A stretch of DNA of 64,000 nt from NCBI GenBank assembly GCA_016946835.1, contig JACVTC010000020.1:912501-976500 (forward strand). The letters are read 5' to 3'. This DNA is from Neocallimastix lanati (nom. inval.) (Eukaryota; Neocallimastigomycota; Neocallimastigomycetes; Neocallimastigales; Neocallimastigaceae). The translations under genes and the position numbers were made by a program. Under the pieces are notes generated by a model. It saw only the letters and a list, made by a program, of their open reading frames with translations, had not been told where the DNA came from and did not search any database. Each line of letters opens with the position of its first letter. Position 1 is the first letter of the stretch. Of this stretch, positions 41,608 to 54,260 are shown piece after piece.

Positions 41608-44037
41608 ATGGAAAGCTTAACTTTATGTGAAGTAAATAACGCTATTGCTAAATCAGTTTCAGTTAATGCTGTTGCTGCTACTAAGATTTCTGGTATTAGA
41701 ATCGGTAAATCTTCTCGTGGTTTCCATACCACTCCAATGACCACTAGTGGTCTTAAGACTTCTAAGAAGTCTTCCTTCCCATGTGTCCAAACTAAAACAT
41801 ATGCTACTCAAGCACCAAGTATCACTAAGGATGCTGCTGCCAAGAGCGAAATCGATGTTGAAGGTTGGATTAAGAAACATTACACACCATATGAAGGTGA
41901 TGGTTCTTTCCTTGCTGGTCCAACTGAAAAGACTAAAAAACTTTTTGCAAAGGCCGAAGAATACTTAGCCAAGGAACGTGCTAATGGTGGTTTATATGAT
42001 GTTGATCCACATACTCCATCTACTATTACTTCTCACAAACCAGGTTACCTTGATAAAGAAAATGAAGTTATCTTCGGTTATCAAACTGATGTTCCACTTA
42101 AGAGAGCTATTAAACCATTTGGTGGTGTTAACATGGTCAAGAATGCACTTAAGGCTGTTAATGTTCCAATGGATAAGGAAGTTGAACACATTTTCTCCGA
42201 CTACCGTAAGACTCATAATACAGCAGTCTTTGATATTTACTCAAAGGAAATGAGAGCCGGACGTTCTAATGCTATCATGACTGGTTTACCAGATGGTTAT
42301 GGTCGTGGTCGTATCATTGGTGATTACCGTCGTGTTGCTCTTTATGGTACTGACCGTCTTATTGCTCAAAAGGAAAAAGATAAGGCCGAACTTCAAAAGA
42401 AACAAATGGATGAACCAACCATGAAATTAATTGGAGAAGTTGCTGATCAAGTTAAAGCTCTTAAACAACTTACTCAAATGGCCAAATCATATGGTATTGA
42501 TATTTCTAAGCCAGCTAAGAATGCCAAAGAAGCTACTCAATTTGTTTACTTTGGTTATTTAGGTTCTATTAAGGAACAAGATGGAGCAGCCATGTCCCTT
42601 GGTCGTGTTGATGCCTTCCTCGATTGTTTCTTCGAAAATGATTTAAAGAATGGAGTTATCACTGAATCTGAAGCTCAAGAAATTATAGATAATCTTATCT
42701 TAAAGTTACGTTTCGCTCGTCATTTACGTACCCCAGAATATAATGATTTATTTGCTGGTGATCCAACTTGGGTAACTATGTCTCTTGGTGGTATGGGAAG
42801 TGATGGTCGTACTTTAGTCACAAAGACTTCCTTCCGTGTTCTTAATACTCTTTACAACTTAGGTCCAGCTCCAGAACCAAACATCACTGTCCTCTGGAAC
42901 AAAGCTCTTCCAAAGAATTTCAAAGATTTCGCCACCAAGGTTTCTATTGATACATCATCTATTCAATATGAATCTGATGCTCTTATGTCTGCAAGATTCG
43001 GAGATGATTATGGAATTGCTTGCTGTGTCTCAGCCATGAGAATTGGTAAAGATATGCAATTCTTTGGTGCTCGTTGTAATCTTGCTAAGCTTATGCTTTA
43101 TGTCCTTAATCATGGTAAGGATGAAAGAACTGGTAAACAAGTTGGACCAGATTTCGGACCAGTTCCAGAAGGACCAATTCCATTCGATTGGATGTGGGAA
43201 ACTTATGATAAGGCTATGGATTGGATTGCCAAGCTTTACGTTAATACCATGAATGTTATTCACTTTTGTCATGATCAATACTGTTATGAATCTCTTCAAA
43301 TGGCTCTCCATGATACCGATGTTCGTCGTCTTATGGCATTTGGTGTTGCAGGACTTTCAGTTGTTGCTGATTCTTTCTCAGCTATTAAATATGCCAAGGT
43401 TACACCAATTCGTGATCCAAAGACCGGTTTAACTGTTGACTTCAAAGTTGAAGGAGATTTCCCAAAATTCGGTAATGATGATGATCGTGTTGATTTCTTC
43501 GCTAAAACTGTTACTGATAAGCTTATTAACAAATTAAGAAAAACACCAACATACCGTGGTGCTACTCACACTCTTTCTATTCTTACTATTACTTCTAATG
43601 TTGTATATGGTAAGAAGACAGGATCTACTCCAGATGGTCGTAAAGCTGGTCAACCATTTGCACCAGGTTGTAATCCAATGCATGGTCGTGAATTCTCTGG
43701 TGCCGTTGCTTCTCTTTCCTCTGTCGCTAAAGTTAACTACGATTCTTGTATGGATGGTATTTCTAATACTTTCTCTATTGTTCCAAACACCATTGGTAAA
43801 ACTTTACAAGAACGTCAAGGTAATCTTTCAGGTTTATTAGATGGTTACTTCACCAAGGGAGCTCACCATCTTAATGTTAATGTTCTTAAACGTGAAACCT
43901 TAGAAGATGCTATGGCTCATCCAGAAAACTATCCAAACCTTACTATTCGTGTTTCAGGATATGCTGTCAACTTTGTTAAATTAACTCCAGCTCAACAAAA
44001 GGAAGTTATTGCTCGTACCTTCCATGAAAAAATGTAA
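41608..44037 (+). CDS. pfl: Pyruvate formate-lyase, 809 aa, with presequence-like N-terminus
   Basis: A glycyl-radical enzyme converting pyruvate and CoA to acetyl-CoA and formate. In anaerobic fungi it replaces pyruvate dehydrogenase in fermentation and is reported in hydrogenosomes and cytosol. The active-site pair is Cys472-Cys473 in [12 protein letters not shown]. The radical glycine is Gly784 in [10 protein letters not shown], 25 residues from the end as in bacterial enzymes. The first ~75 residues are extra relative to bacterial PFL: rich in Ser, Thr, Ala, Lys and Arg, almost free of acidic residues, ending near TYATQAP, so a hydrogenosomal targeting sequence is likely. Codon use is strongly biased (GGT, CTT, AAG, ATC, CGT), a sign of high expression. 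One exon, of bacterial ancestry. An activating enzyme is required but is not encoded in this window. Confidence 0.98.
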   Translation: MESLTLCEVNNAIAKSVSVNAVAATKISGIRIGKSSRGFHTTPMTTSGLKTSKKSSFPCVQTKTYATQAPSITKDAAAKSEIDVEGWIKKHYTPYEGDGSFLAGPTEKTKKLFAKAEEYLAKERANGGLYDVDPHTPSTITSHKPGYLDKENEVIFGYQTDVPLKRAIKPFGGVNMVKNALKAVNVPMDKEVEHIFSDYRKTHNTAVFDIYSKEMRAGRSNAIMTGLPDGYGRGRIIGDYRRVALYGTDRLIAQKEKDKAELQKKQMDEPTMKLIGEVADQVKALKQLTQMAKSYGIDISKPAKNAKEATQFVYFGYLGSIKEQDGAAMSLGRVDAFLDCFFENDLKNGVITESEAQEIIDNLILKLRFARHLRTPEYNDLFAGDPTWVTMSLGGMGSDGRTLVTKTSFRVLNTLYNLGPAPEPNITVLWNKALPKNFKDFATKVSIDTSSIQYESDALMSARFGDDYGIACCVSAMRIGKDMQFFGARCNLAKLMLYVLNHGKDERTGKQVGPDFGPVPEGPIPFDWMWETYDKAMDWIAKLYVNTMNVIHFCHDQYCYESLQMALHDTDVRRLMAFGVAGLSVVADSFSAIKYAKVTPIRDPKTGLTVDFKVEGDFPKFGNDDDRVDFFAKTVTDKLINKLRKTPTYRGATHTLSILTITSNVVYGKKTGSTPDGRKAGQPFAPGCNPMHGREFSGAVASLSSVAKVNYDSCMDGISNTFSIVPNTIGKTLQERQGNLSGLLDGYFTKGAHHLNVNVLKRETLEDAMAHPENYPNLTIRVSGYAVNFVKLTPAQQKEVIARTFHEKM

Positions 44038-45324
44038 ATAAAATAACATTGAATAAAATAAAATAAAAGGCTTAAAAAGATTTATTCAGTTTAATGAATT
44101 TTTTTTTTATTTAAGCCTAGCCAACCCATATCAACTCAAATAAATTAGTAAATTTTTTTTATTAAAAAAAAAATATTTATATATAAAAATTATAACTATA
44201 AATAATAACATAGTAAATTTTAAAAACATAAATATATATATATACAAAAAAAAAAAAAAAAAAAAAAAAAAAAGCGAAAAATCTGTTTTTATTTTTTTTG
44301 AATATCAAATAAATAATTGGTATTATAAAATAATAATAATAAATCTATTATTTTTTTTTATTAAATAAACATTCTTATCTATATGTAAAGAAAAGAATTG
44401 TTTATGATTTTTAATAATACATGTATTTATAAAAAAAAAAAAAAAATTTCTAATAAAATTAAATAAAAGTAATAATATAAATATAAATAATGTAATAATA
44501 ATAATAATAATAAAAACAATCTAATATTGATCATAATTCTTTATTTGAATTTTAATAATGTGTTTTTTAATTAATAAATATTTTCGTTTGTTATTTGTTG
44601 AATATACTTATGTCAAATGTATTGTTCAAATAAAAAATATTATTCAATTAATTATTAATTTATATTTATTGATAAAAGTATTTTGTAAAATTATATATAC
44701 ATAAAAAGAAAGTATATAAAATGTATATATATGAAAATGTAAAAATATAATATTAAAAGGAAAAAATAAAATAAAAATTTTGAAAGAATATTGAAAAATA
44801 TCTCAACTATTTATACCTCATTAATAACATGCAATAAAAATATTATATAAATATTATATAGTAGAAGTCAATAAAATAATGAGAAAATGATATAAAATTT
44901 TTATGTAATAACAACAAAAACAACAATAATGTTTAAAATAATAAAAATAACAAAATTTAATTTTTTTTTTGTTAGTAAATAAATGATATTTATTCAAAAC
45001 AATTAAGATATATGACAAAATATAAGATGTCTTAAAAAAAAAAAAAAAAAAAAAAAAAGATAAAGAGAACTTATGAAGATATAATGAAAATTCTAAAGTA
45101 ATTATAGTTTAATGATTGGGTATAAATTCATTTTTATCAAAGATACTTAATAAAAAACAAATGAGTAAATAACAAAACAATATAGTATTTATTTTGAAAT
45201 AAAATTTATTAAATAATTGGTGTCGTTAGTTTTATAATATAATTTTGAAAAAATATAAATTAATGAATTTAAATTAAATAAATGTTTATTATTTATAAAA
45301 AAAAGTTATTTAAATATATTAATC

Positions 45325-45361
<37 letters not shown>

Positions 45362-45391
45362 CTTTTATTATTATTATTATTATTATTAATC

Positions 45392-45431
<40 letters not shown>

Positions 45432-45432
45432 C

Positions 45433-45469
<37 letters not shown>

Positions 45470-45470
45470 C

Positions 45471-45525
<55 letters not shown>

Positions 45526-45526
45526 C

Positions 45527-45578
<52 letters not shown>

Positions 45579-45579
45579 C

Positions 45580-45631
<52 letters not shown>

Positions 45632-45692
45632 CTTTTATTATTATTATTATTATTTTATAAAATTTATATAATTTTATTTTAAAATTTATTAT

Positions 45693-45751
<59 letters not shown>

Positions 45752-45799
45752 ATTTTGAATTTATTACTCTGAATTTATTTGTTTAATTTCAGTTATTTT
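44038..45799. other. Intergenic region downstream of pyruvate formate-lyase
   Basis: The first 60 bases are probably 3' UTR, with ATAAAAGGCTT at about 44064-44074. The rest is AT-rich with poly(A) runs, the interrupted (ATT)n minisatellite and a 50-T run at 45699-45747. Confidence 0.55.
45320..45655. repeat. Minisatellite of AATCTTTT separated by (ATT)n
   Basis: Eight occurrences of AATCTTTT are separated by blocks of about 7 to 16 ATT triplets, a higher-order repeat with variable block length. Confidence 0.93.
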
Positions 45800-47510
45800 T
45801 TTCAGTATTTTCTTCTTCAGCTATAGCACAATAATTAATTCTTCAGCAGAGCCAGTAGAGTGAATAAAGTTTCTAAGAAAAATAATTTGATGACAAGCAG
45901 AACCAACCTGAAAAAAGAAATGGAATTCAATATCAATGCATTTATGTAGTATATCAGATTGTTATTGAAGGCAAATATATATTAATTATTAGTTATTACT
46001 TTTTTAAATTAAATATGAATATGAATTTATATATAATTATATCTTATGTATACAGTTTGAAATAATATAAATGATTTTTATAGTTTGTCTTTAAACTAAT
46101 ATTTATAAATAACATTTTTAACTAAAAGATAAGAGTTTAAAATTTAAGCTAATAAGTTAAAAATTCACAATAACTAATAAAAAATAATAATAAATTATAT
46201 TGTTATTATTATAATATTACTATAAAAAAAGTAATTGAATATGATATAATTAATTCATATTATATTCAATTATGGTATGTATTCATTTTTATTTATTGTA
46301 TTTAATTATATATAGAATAATCCAAAATTTTAATTTTAATAATGAATTAATTTAAACATTTCTATTGAATTTAATATTTATTTATAATTTCCATATTGCT
46401 AAAGTTGAATTACAAAATATAATTATAGTAGAATCGGGAAAGAAGACTCTCTCAAAGGTAATTGAAAAACATTATTAATAAATTGTCTTTTTTTACCCGG
46501 CCGATCTTTATGATTTCATGTATTTCATTTCCACCAAGAAGGAGACACAGTGCGTAAAAATTAATACCACCATCAAAATCTTCCTCTTATTATTTAATAA
46601 TAATTAATAACAAATAACTCTTTAATAATAATTCAATAACAATTTAATATTAATACATTTTATACTTTTAATAATAATCCAATAATAATTTGATAAGATA
46701 GTTTAATGGTTAATATATTAAAATATATATATATATTATAAAAAATAAAAGAGATATTAAAAAAAAAATTGGTTGTACAATTAATATTCTATTTCAGTGT
46801 TCAAAGTATCATTAAGAAAATATATATATATATATATATATTAAAAAAGACATTAAAATTAAAAAAAGAATTGGTTGTTCAATTAATATTTTATTTCAGT
46901 ATTCAAAGCATCATTATAGTTATTTATAAAAAGAAAAATAATATAAAAATTTTCATTTTAACTTCGAAGTTTATTATATATGTTCAGAGTGACCCATTCT
47001 ACAAAATATTTTGAGGATATATTTAAAATAACTACTTTTTGATATAATGTCTCTGTACCACCGTATTATATATATTATATCTATCTAATATTTATTAACA
47101 ACTAATAAATTATTTAATCAATTTAGAAAATTTAATCACATTATTTACATCAAATACAAAACAAATTATTTTTTTTGTCTTAATTAGGAGTAAATTTATC
47201 TTTAACTTCATCAATAGAATCAGATGTAATATTTTAATTATTTTTTATTTAATAATTAATTAATTTTTTTTTCTCTATTTAAATATTTATTTTAAATAAA
47301 GTAATTATTCTTTTTATTTTAATTAATTAGTTATTAAATTACATTATTATTAAGATAAAAAAATTATATTAAACTACATTGCTTATTAAAAGCATCACAC
47401 CATCAAGTTTTGTTACAACATTGATTAATTCAACATGAATACCCATTTTTATTTTTCATGAGTTATCTTCATAAGCCATTTTAAAAAAAATCTAAGAATC
47501 TGAAAAAATA
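45800..47510 (-). pseudogene. Decayed multi-exon gene, unrecognised
   Basis: On the minus strand several coding-like segments appear in consistent order: a start MAYEDNS followed by KIKMGIHVELINVVTKLDGVM (47480-47395), SDSIDEVKDKFTPN (about 47220-47185), a piece with SSKYFVEWVTLNIY (about 47015), GGINFYALCLLLGGNEIHE (about 46575-46520), VFQLPLRESSFP (about 46465-46430) and VGSACHQIIFLRNFIHSTG (about 45910-45855). The last is preceded by a good TTTTTTCAG acceptor. The pieces do not make one intact frame, so the gene appears decayed. The family was not recognised. Confidence 0.45.
46769..46915. repeat. Short direct duplication
   Basis: 46769-46813 and 46870-46915 are near-identical (TTGGTTGTACAATTAATATT and onward, to AAAGYATCATTA), about 100 bases apart, inside the decayed gene. 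Confidence 0.8.
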
Positions 47511-47798
47511 TGACATAAAAGATTCATTATCAAATATATTTTCAATTATCTCTTTTAATATTTTTCAAATTCTTTTTTCAATGGTAGTTATTAGACATAA
47601 TAATAATAAAATTATAAAATAAAAATAAGAAAGATATATACAATATGTATTTAAAAATTATTTATTTTCATTTTTGTATTACATATTATAATAATCCTTG
47701 TTTTAATCATTATGTAAAAACTAAAGTATTTCCATAATAAAAAACCTATTTATTAAAATAAAATTAAGCAAAACAAGTTTTTTATTATTATTTATGTA

Positions 47799-47834
<36 letters not shown>

Positions 47835-48941
47835 TATTATTATTATTATTTATTATTATTATTATTTATTATTATTTATTATTATTTATTATTATTTATT
47901 ATTATTATTTATTATTATTATTATTATTTATTTAATTATTGTTATTATTAGATTAGTATTATTATTGTAATTATTTTATTAATTATTTTATTATTGTTGT
48001 TAATTCTTATTATTATCATTTATTATTGTTTATTAAAATGAAAAATTAATTTATGAAAAACTTTTTTAATCCTTTTTAGGTTTAATTAAATATCTTTTGA
48101 GTACAATTTGGAAAATAAAATGGATAAAATTTAATTAAAATATTAAATATAATCTTAAATACATTTAAATCGCAAATGAGGCATTTCTCAATATGACATT
48201 TTATTATAAATAATAATAAGTAAAAAATAAAATACTATTAATTATTTATTTTTTTATAATTGTATAATAATTGTGGCTTTAATTTAAAATGTAGACACGC
48301 CCACATTTTGAAATGAAATTACTCCTGTGGATCACATTCCTTTTAAATATTCATGTATTATGTATTAATATATTTTTTTGTTATTTTAAAAAAAATATAA
48401 AAAATATTAAAAAACATAAAAATTTTTTTTATAGAAAAAGATTATATATAATAATATATATATATAAAAAAAAAGGTATATACTATGTTTTGGACAAAGA
48501 GAAATATTTTAAAATTATTATGAAAATGGATATAATAATTCATAGGTAATTAATAGATATAGATGAAAATAGTCTTTTCTCAATTTTTATTTGGTTAAAG
48601 AGTAAATGTTACTAAAAAATTGAATTTAATGAGCAAGCTGTATCAACGAAAATTACTACAAACGAAATAACTCGAAAAAATAATATCGTTAAAAAATAAT
48701 TACATTATAAAAAATTATTTTAACAATTTAGGTAATTTTTATGCCTTCTTGAATAGAGAAGGAGGACAATATTATTATTCAATTCAAATATAAATTTTTA
48801 TAAATACATTTAAATTTCATATTACTTTATAAAAGAATTTTTTCAATACTTATCGACAAAACAAAGAAAAAAAAAATATTTAGAAAAATTTATTTTTTCA
48901 ATTCATATTAATGTAATTATTTTAAAATTAGCAATATTAAT

Positions 48942-48977
<36 letters not shown>

Positions 48978-49039
48978 CTTTTAATTGAAAAAATATTAAT
49001 AATTTTCAAGAGAAAAAAAGAATTGAAAATATAGAAAAT
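47511..49039. other. AT-rich region with a possible small MULE-like element
   Basis: (ATT)n/(TTATTATTTA)n repeats at 47800-47935. The segment 48170-48347 starts with GCAAATGAGGCATTT and ends with ATTTTGAAATGAAATTACTC and CACATTCC, which recalls the MULE-type termini at 28.3 and 32.8 kb, but the inverted repeat is weak. No gene seen. Confidence 0.4.
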
Positions 49040-49345
49040 TTTTTTAATCGAAGATGTTAAAGCCAATATAAGGGAAATAGTAATGATGGTATCCTTTTTG
49101 TATAAGCGATAAAGGATATGTAAATATTGTTGTAGTCAATAAAGGAAATACTAATGATGATATTCTTTTAGTATTAACTGTGAATAAAATGAAAATATTG
49201 TAAAATCTTTTATTGAAAAATAAGAAAATATCGATAAAGAAAATGAATATGGAACTACTCATTTACTAAAATGTTTGTATTGATGACAATAAAGCTATTT
49301 TTAAATTTTTAATTGAAGGCGATATAGACGTTAATGAAAAAAAAA
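49040..49345 (+). pseudogene. Ankyrin-repeat gene remnant
   Basis: Ankyrin-like pieces in changing frames: IDKENEYGTTHL (about 49214-49264) and KAIFKFLIEGDIDVNE (about 49290-49340), matching the repeat phase of the intact ankyrin gene at 1.5-4.5 kb. Several disruptions and no complete frame. It ends at a poly(T) run. Confidence 0.6.
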
Positions 49346-49356
49346 ATAAAGAAGAG

Positions 49357-49388
<32 letters not shown>

Positions 49389-50872
49389 GTAATTTTAAAT
49401 TTATAATATGTATTCAAGTTATTCAAGTACAAATTATTTTTTTCCTTGGATAAAAAGGAATAACAGCTACAAGATGAACATAAATTTATTTTCTTTTATT
49501 TTAATTATAAAAATATTTTATTTCATTTTATTAAATATTAAATATTTTATATTTAATATTTAATATTTCTAATATTTTATTTTATTATATTTTATTTTAA
49601 TTTCCTTTTAACATTTAATTATAAAAGAGTTTTTTTTTTTTTTGTTGTTGTTTGAAAAATTTTTTACTTTTTTAATTTTAATATTTGATATTTGATTATT
49701 ATTGGACAATTCACCAATCCATAATCAATATTACTACATTAAATATAATTTTAAATTGTGCTGGATCTATTTAAAAAATTTTTCTTTGTCATATAAAATG
49801 AACAGACCTGACATAAGTATTAAGATTTTTTTAATTAAAATAAGTGATTGATAATCATTCCCATATTAAATTTTATAATAAATAGAATTTTTTTTTTTTT
49901 TTTACACTTTTTTTATTATGATGTAAAATAGTATTTAAAATGTTTTATTTCATTTGATACATACAATTAACTATTATTCCTATTATTGATAATATAATAA
50001 TAATACGAATAAATCAATTTTATATATTAATAATATGATTTAACCTTTTTTATATAATAATAAATGAATTAGTTTTAACCCTATAATAAAAAAAGATGGA
50101 TATAGATAAATAATAAAAATAATAATACAAAAATAATATATTATATAAATTGCAGTAATGTATAAATTTTACTACATATTACAAAAACCAATAATAATTA
50201 AATCATTAGTAAGAATTTATTTTTCATAGAGTATTAATACATAAAAAATTTTGGAAATTTTGTATTATAACTAATAATTATTAATTTCAAAGGTTATTTT
50301 TATTAATACTATTAATTTTATGATACACCTCTTAATGAAAGTATACTCTCTTTTCTTCTCAAACTATTTTATTATTCTACATAAATATAATAGTATATTA
50401 TTAACTTTTTTTTATATTATTCTACATTAATGAATTAATAATAATATATTAATATGATAGATTATCTTTTTTTTTTTTTTAATAATGGATAATTAAACAG
50501 TTTTATCATTTTATCTTAATAATGTATATATTTTTTATATATATATATTATATTCTTTATTTATGTATATTACATCTTCTTATTTATATATATTAGATTA
50601 TATTTTAATATAATTTAAATTATATTTTCATTTTATTATGAATTAAAATTTTTTTGTTATATTTAAATTTTTTTTAATTTATGATAAACCTGTAAGGTTA
50701 CACGATCAATGAAAGTTGGCTTAACAAGTTTTTTTTTTTTTGTTTCATAATAACTATAAAAATAAGATAAAAGTGCTCAATGGACCATTTTTTTTTTTTT
50801 TATTCTCTATCGATAAAGAAAATATAAAATTATATAATAAGATAATTTAAGTAAAAAAAAAAAAAAAAAAAG
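49346..50872. other. AT-rich intergenic region
   Basis: No coding signal. It contains TTAAATATTAAATATT-type palindromic AT sequence at about 49525-49575 and many homopolymers. The last 20 bases before the next gene's ATG are an A run ending in G. Confidence 0.5.
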
Positions 50873-51798
50873 ATGGCTTTATGTAGTAAGTGTTGCTGCT
50901 GTTGTTGCTTATCAAAGAAAGCTTCAGCCAAAGTTTGTACTTGGCTTTACATTGTAAGTTTTTTTTTTTTTTTTTTTTTTTTTTATTATATTTATTGAGT
51001 GTAGATAATTGAAAAAATTCATATTAATAAAGAATCTCATAATATTAAATAATAGCTTTACATTGCCATAAATATTGGTTACAACTTTTTAAGAAATGGT
51101 TATCAAGATACTGTTACCATTATCTCTTCTATTCTTCAAGGTTTAATTATTTTCTCACTTATTGTTTTACTTATTGGTTTTAAAACTGTAAGTTTAGAAA
51201 AAAAATATTTATACATATTAATATAATATAAAATATTTGAACTTTTTTATTCTATAATAAAAATTTAAAAAGAAAAAAAAAAATATGTACATATATATAA
51301 TTAATATAAAATAATAATAAAAATAATTCATACAATAGCTTAACAGACCATGTTTAAAGCAATTTAAATGGATTTTTGGTGCCTATGTTATTGTACAATT
51401 AATTATGAATGTTGTTATTATTACTATATATTCTATTCTTTACAAAAATTCAACTAATAAAAGTGTTATTGAAGAATACAGAAAGAAATTGGAAATAATA
51501 AACTTAACTGATAATCAAATTATTAATACTATCAGAACTTTAGCAATTTCAGCTATTGTTGGTGTTTGTTTATTCATTATTCTTACTGTAAGTATTATTT
51601 CATTTATCTCTATATAATATAGTAATGAAATGAATAATATTTATTAATTATATACATGTATTATACATACTTTATCATTTTTTTTTAAAAAAATAATAGC
51701 TTACTTACTACTTCACCACCCGTAGTTATGTCAATGAACTTGTTGGTGAAATTTCTGAATTAAATGAAACTAGAAAACAAGAAAGTGGTGAAAAATAA
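50873..51798 (+). CDS. Four-transmembrane Cys-rich protein, 4 exons, 186 aa
   Basis: Exons 50873-50953, 51056-51187, 51339-51587 and 51700-51798; all introns are phase 0 with GTAAGT donors and AATAG acceptors, and exons 2-4 all start with CTT. The protein opens with MALCSKCCCCCCLSKK, a Cys cluster that could be palmitoylated. It has four hydrophobic segments: residues ~18-38, ~47-70, ~80-104 and ~137-160, with a polar helical loop of about 30 residues between the third and fourth (KSVIEEYRKKLEIINLTDNQ) and a short charged C-tail. The layout is tetraspan/MARVEL-like, but the tetraspanin CCG motif is absent, so I cannot name the family. The ATG follows a long A run. Role in the cell unknown; plasma membrane or vesicle membrane is likely. 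Confidence 0.85.
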
Positions 51799-52480
51799 AT
51801 GCCATACTTAAATAAATTCTAATTAAAAAAAAAATAAAGAAAAAAAATGAAAAATATTATTTGCTAAAATAATGAAAATGATAAGACTTTTCAAATAATT
51901 ATTATTTAAAGTACAAGACAAAAAAATTAAAAAAAAAAAAAAAAAAGACTTTTTCCTTTAATGGAAAGTAAAGTAAACTAATAGTAATATAAACTATAAA
52001 AAATACAATAATATAATAGTTGTTTATATTTATTGAATTAAAATTATTATTAAAAAATTTCATCAAATACATAACATAATATATTAATAAATTATTAATA
52101 ATGTAAAATAATATAATTATTTATTATCAATATTAATAAATTAAAAAAAAATTATTTATTAACATCAAAATAAGAGAATAATAATAATTGTGTTTTTATT
52201 ATTTATTTAATCTAATTGTATTTTTTATATATTTTATTTAATCTAATTGTATATTTATTAATAATTTAATCATTTTTCAAAGATATATAAGAGTATGGAA
52301 TTATTTTGAAATATGATTAATTTTTTTGAATGATTAGACATAAATGAAAGAATATTATAGTGAAGATTCTAGTTATGTTTTATTTAAAAATAAAATTTAC
52401 TTTTTTTTTTTTAAATATAAAATCTTTTTACTTTGTAACTTTTTTTTTTTTTTCATCCTAATTTTAATAATTGAAGAAAA
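51799..52480. other. Intergenic region downstream of the four-helix protein gene
   Basis: AT-rich with poly(A)/poly(T); 52200-52250 contains a short direct repeat of TTATTTAATCTAATTGTAT. No gene. Confidence 0.5.
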
Positions 52481-52586
52481 ATTGTAAATTAAGTTCCTCC
52501 TTAAATAATTTTCAATGGCAACTCTCTCTTTTCCTTTTTTGGTAAAGAATCTTCTTTAGATTTTGATATAATAACACTTTTTTTCA

Positions 52587-52643
<57 letters not shown>

Positions 52644-53063
52644 TTTAGCATTTAATATTTTCATAGATTTTTGATATAATCTACTACTACAAATGCTTCG
52701 GCTATTAGATTACATATTTGAAACTATTTATTATAATCCTCTAGTCATTAAAATTTAAAAACTTTTCGTTTGTCTGAATTTGGAACAATTGAAAATGAAA
52801 ACAAATAATTGTATTCTCTTTTGAAATTATTAATCAAACTAAATAACTTTTGGTGATGATATTTCATCATATCCTACAAAAAAGTATATTCATCTATTTA
52901 ATAAAGCACTGGAAGTGTATTCTTCTTCCTTGTTTAAAAAAAAAAAAAAAAAAAAAAAAGTATCCCACAACTTAATATATATATTTATATCACAAATATA
53001 GATTTAATCCCACAATTTTCTACTAATGATAATAATACGAATAAAAAGAATTAAGAAAACTAC

Positions 53064-53104
<41 letters not shown>

Positions 53105-54260
53105 AGTATAGTTTATGATAAAAGGCGAGTAGATTTTCGTCTAATAAATATTTATATTATCAGGTGCAAATAAAAAGTATCCAGTAATAACTGCAATAAC
53201 TAACCATCGATTTGAAATACTTAACTACTGGGAAAGGGTGATAAAAAATATTAGTTTGGAAATAATTCTTAATATTAGATATAATACAAGAAATGCAAGA
53301 TACAATTACAATTAGAAGTTGTAGTAAATTAAAATATAAAAATAAAATTAATTTGAATAATTATGGACGACAATATTAATATAGAAAATAAAAATAAAAA
53401 TAGAGAGAGGGTTATAAATATTATGAAAGAAAAAATAAATGACAAATAAAAATATGAAAGTCAATCAAAATGTGTATTAAAATGGCCAATGAGAATGAAA
53501 GAAAAAAGATGAGCATTAGAAAAGCAGTCTATTAAAATATTAAATTTCATAATATTGGTAATATGAATTGAATAGAAAAGTCTATTAATTAGATTTAAGT
53601 ATTGGAAACAGAAATACTGCAACTATGAAGAAATTAATACATAGTTTCAACTATTTAAAATAATAATGATAAATACATCAATAAAAATGTAAGTTTAAAA
53701 TAAGTTAGAGAATTTAACAAAACGGATACAATAAATTCAAATATTGAAGTTGAATTTCAAACCAATATTACTACCATGAAGAGTTGATTTTGGTATTATT
53801 TTTTAAACATAATTAAAAAAAAATCAAGAAATATTAGTAATTGAATTATTTTCTCTTATGAGTTATAAAGAATTAACAAAGAAGAAAGAAAAAACTTCTC
53901 TTAAGAAGCAAGAAGAATATATGTTAAATAATGAAGAAAGTATTTCTCCTTATTTTTTTGAATCTATGTTTTATTACAACGTTGAAGGTAATCAATATAA
54001 ATTTAAGAAAATATTTATATTTGGAATTAATGTTTGTTAAGAAAGAAATGAAAATAATTATAATGAAAAAGTTTTTTTAAATCCATAACGATCAATAAAA
54101 ATGAAAATATTGAATTAATATAAGGAACGGAGGAATTAATAAAAAACCTAAAACAATTTATCCAATAAATTTTATATTTCACTTGAAAATAGTAATATTG
54201 ATAAAGATAAAGTTATAATTATAGGAAAAAGAATAACTACAAGAAATTATCAATAATAAT
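52481..54260. pseudogene. Decayed ankyrin-like and coding-like DNA
   Basis: A patchwork of coding-like segments separated by poly(A) runs, on the plus strand where readable. 53163-53233 reads GANKKYPVITAITNHRFEILNYW, an ankyrin-repeat match. 53858-54040 is an open frame of 60 codons rich in Lys and Glu (KELTKKKEKTSLKKQEEY), probably a remnant. No intact gene. Confidence 0.45.

Noticed and set aside
48313-48549. 78-codon open frame beginning inside a MULE-like terminus
   Set aside because: Composition is Lys/Ile/Tyr low complexity; no domain recognisable.
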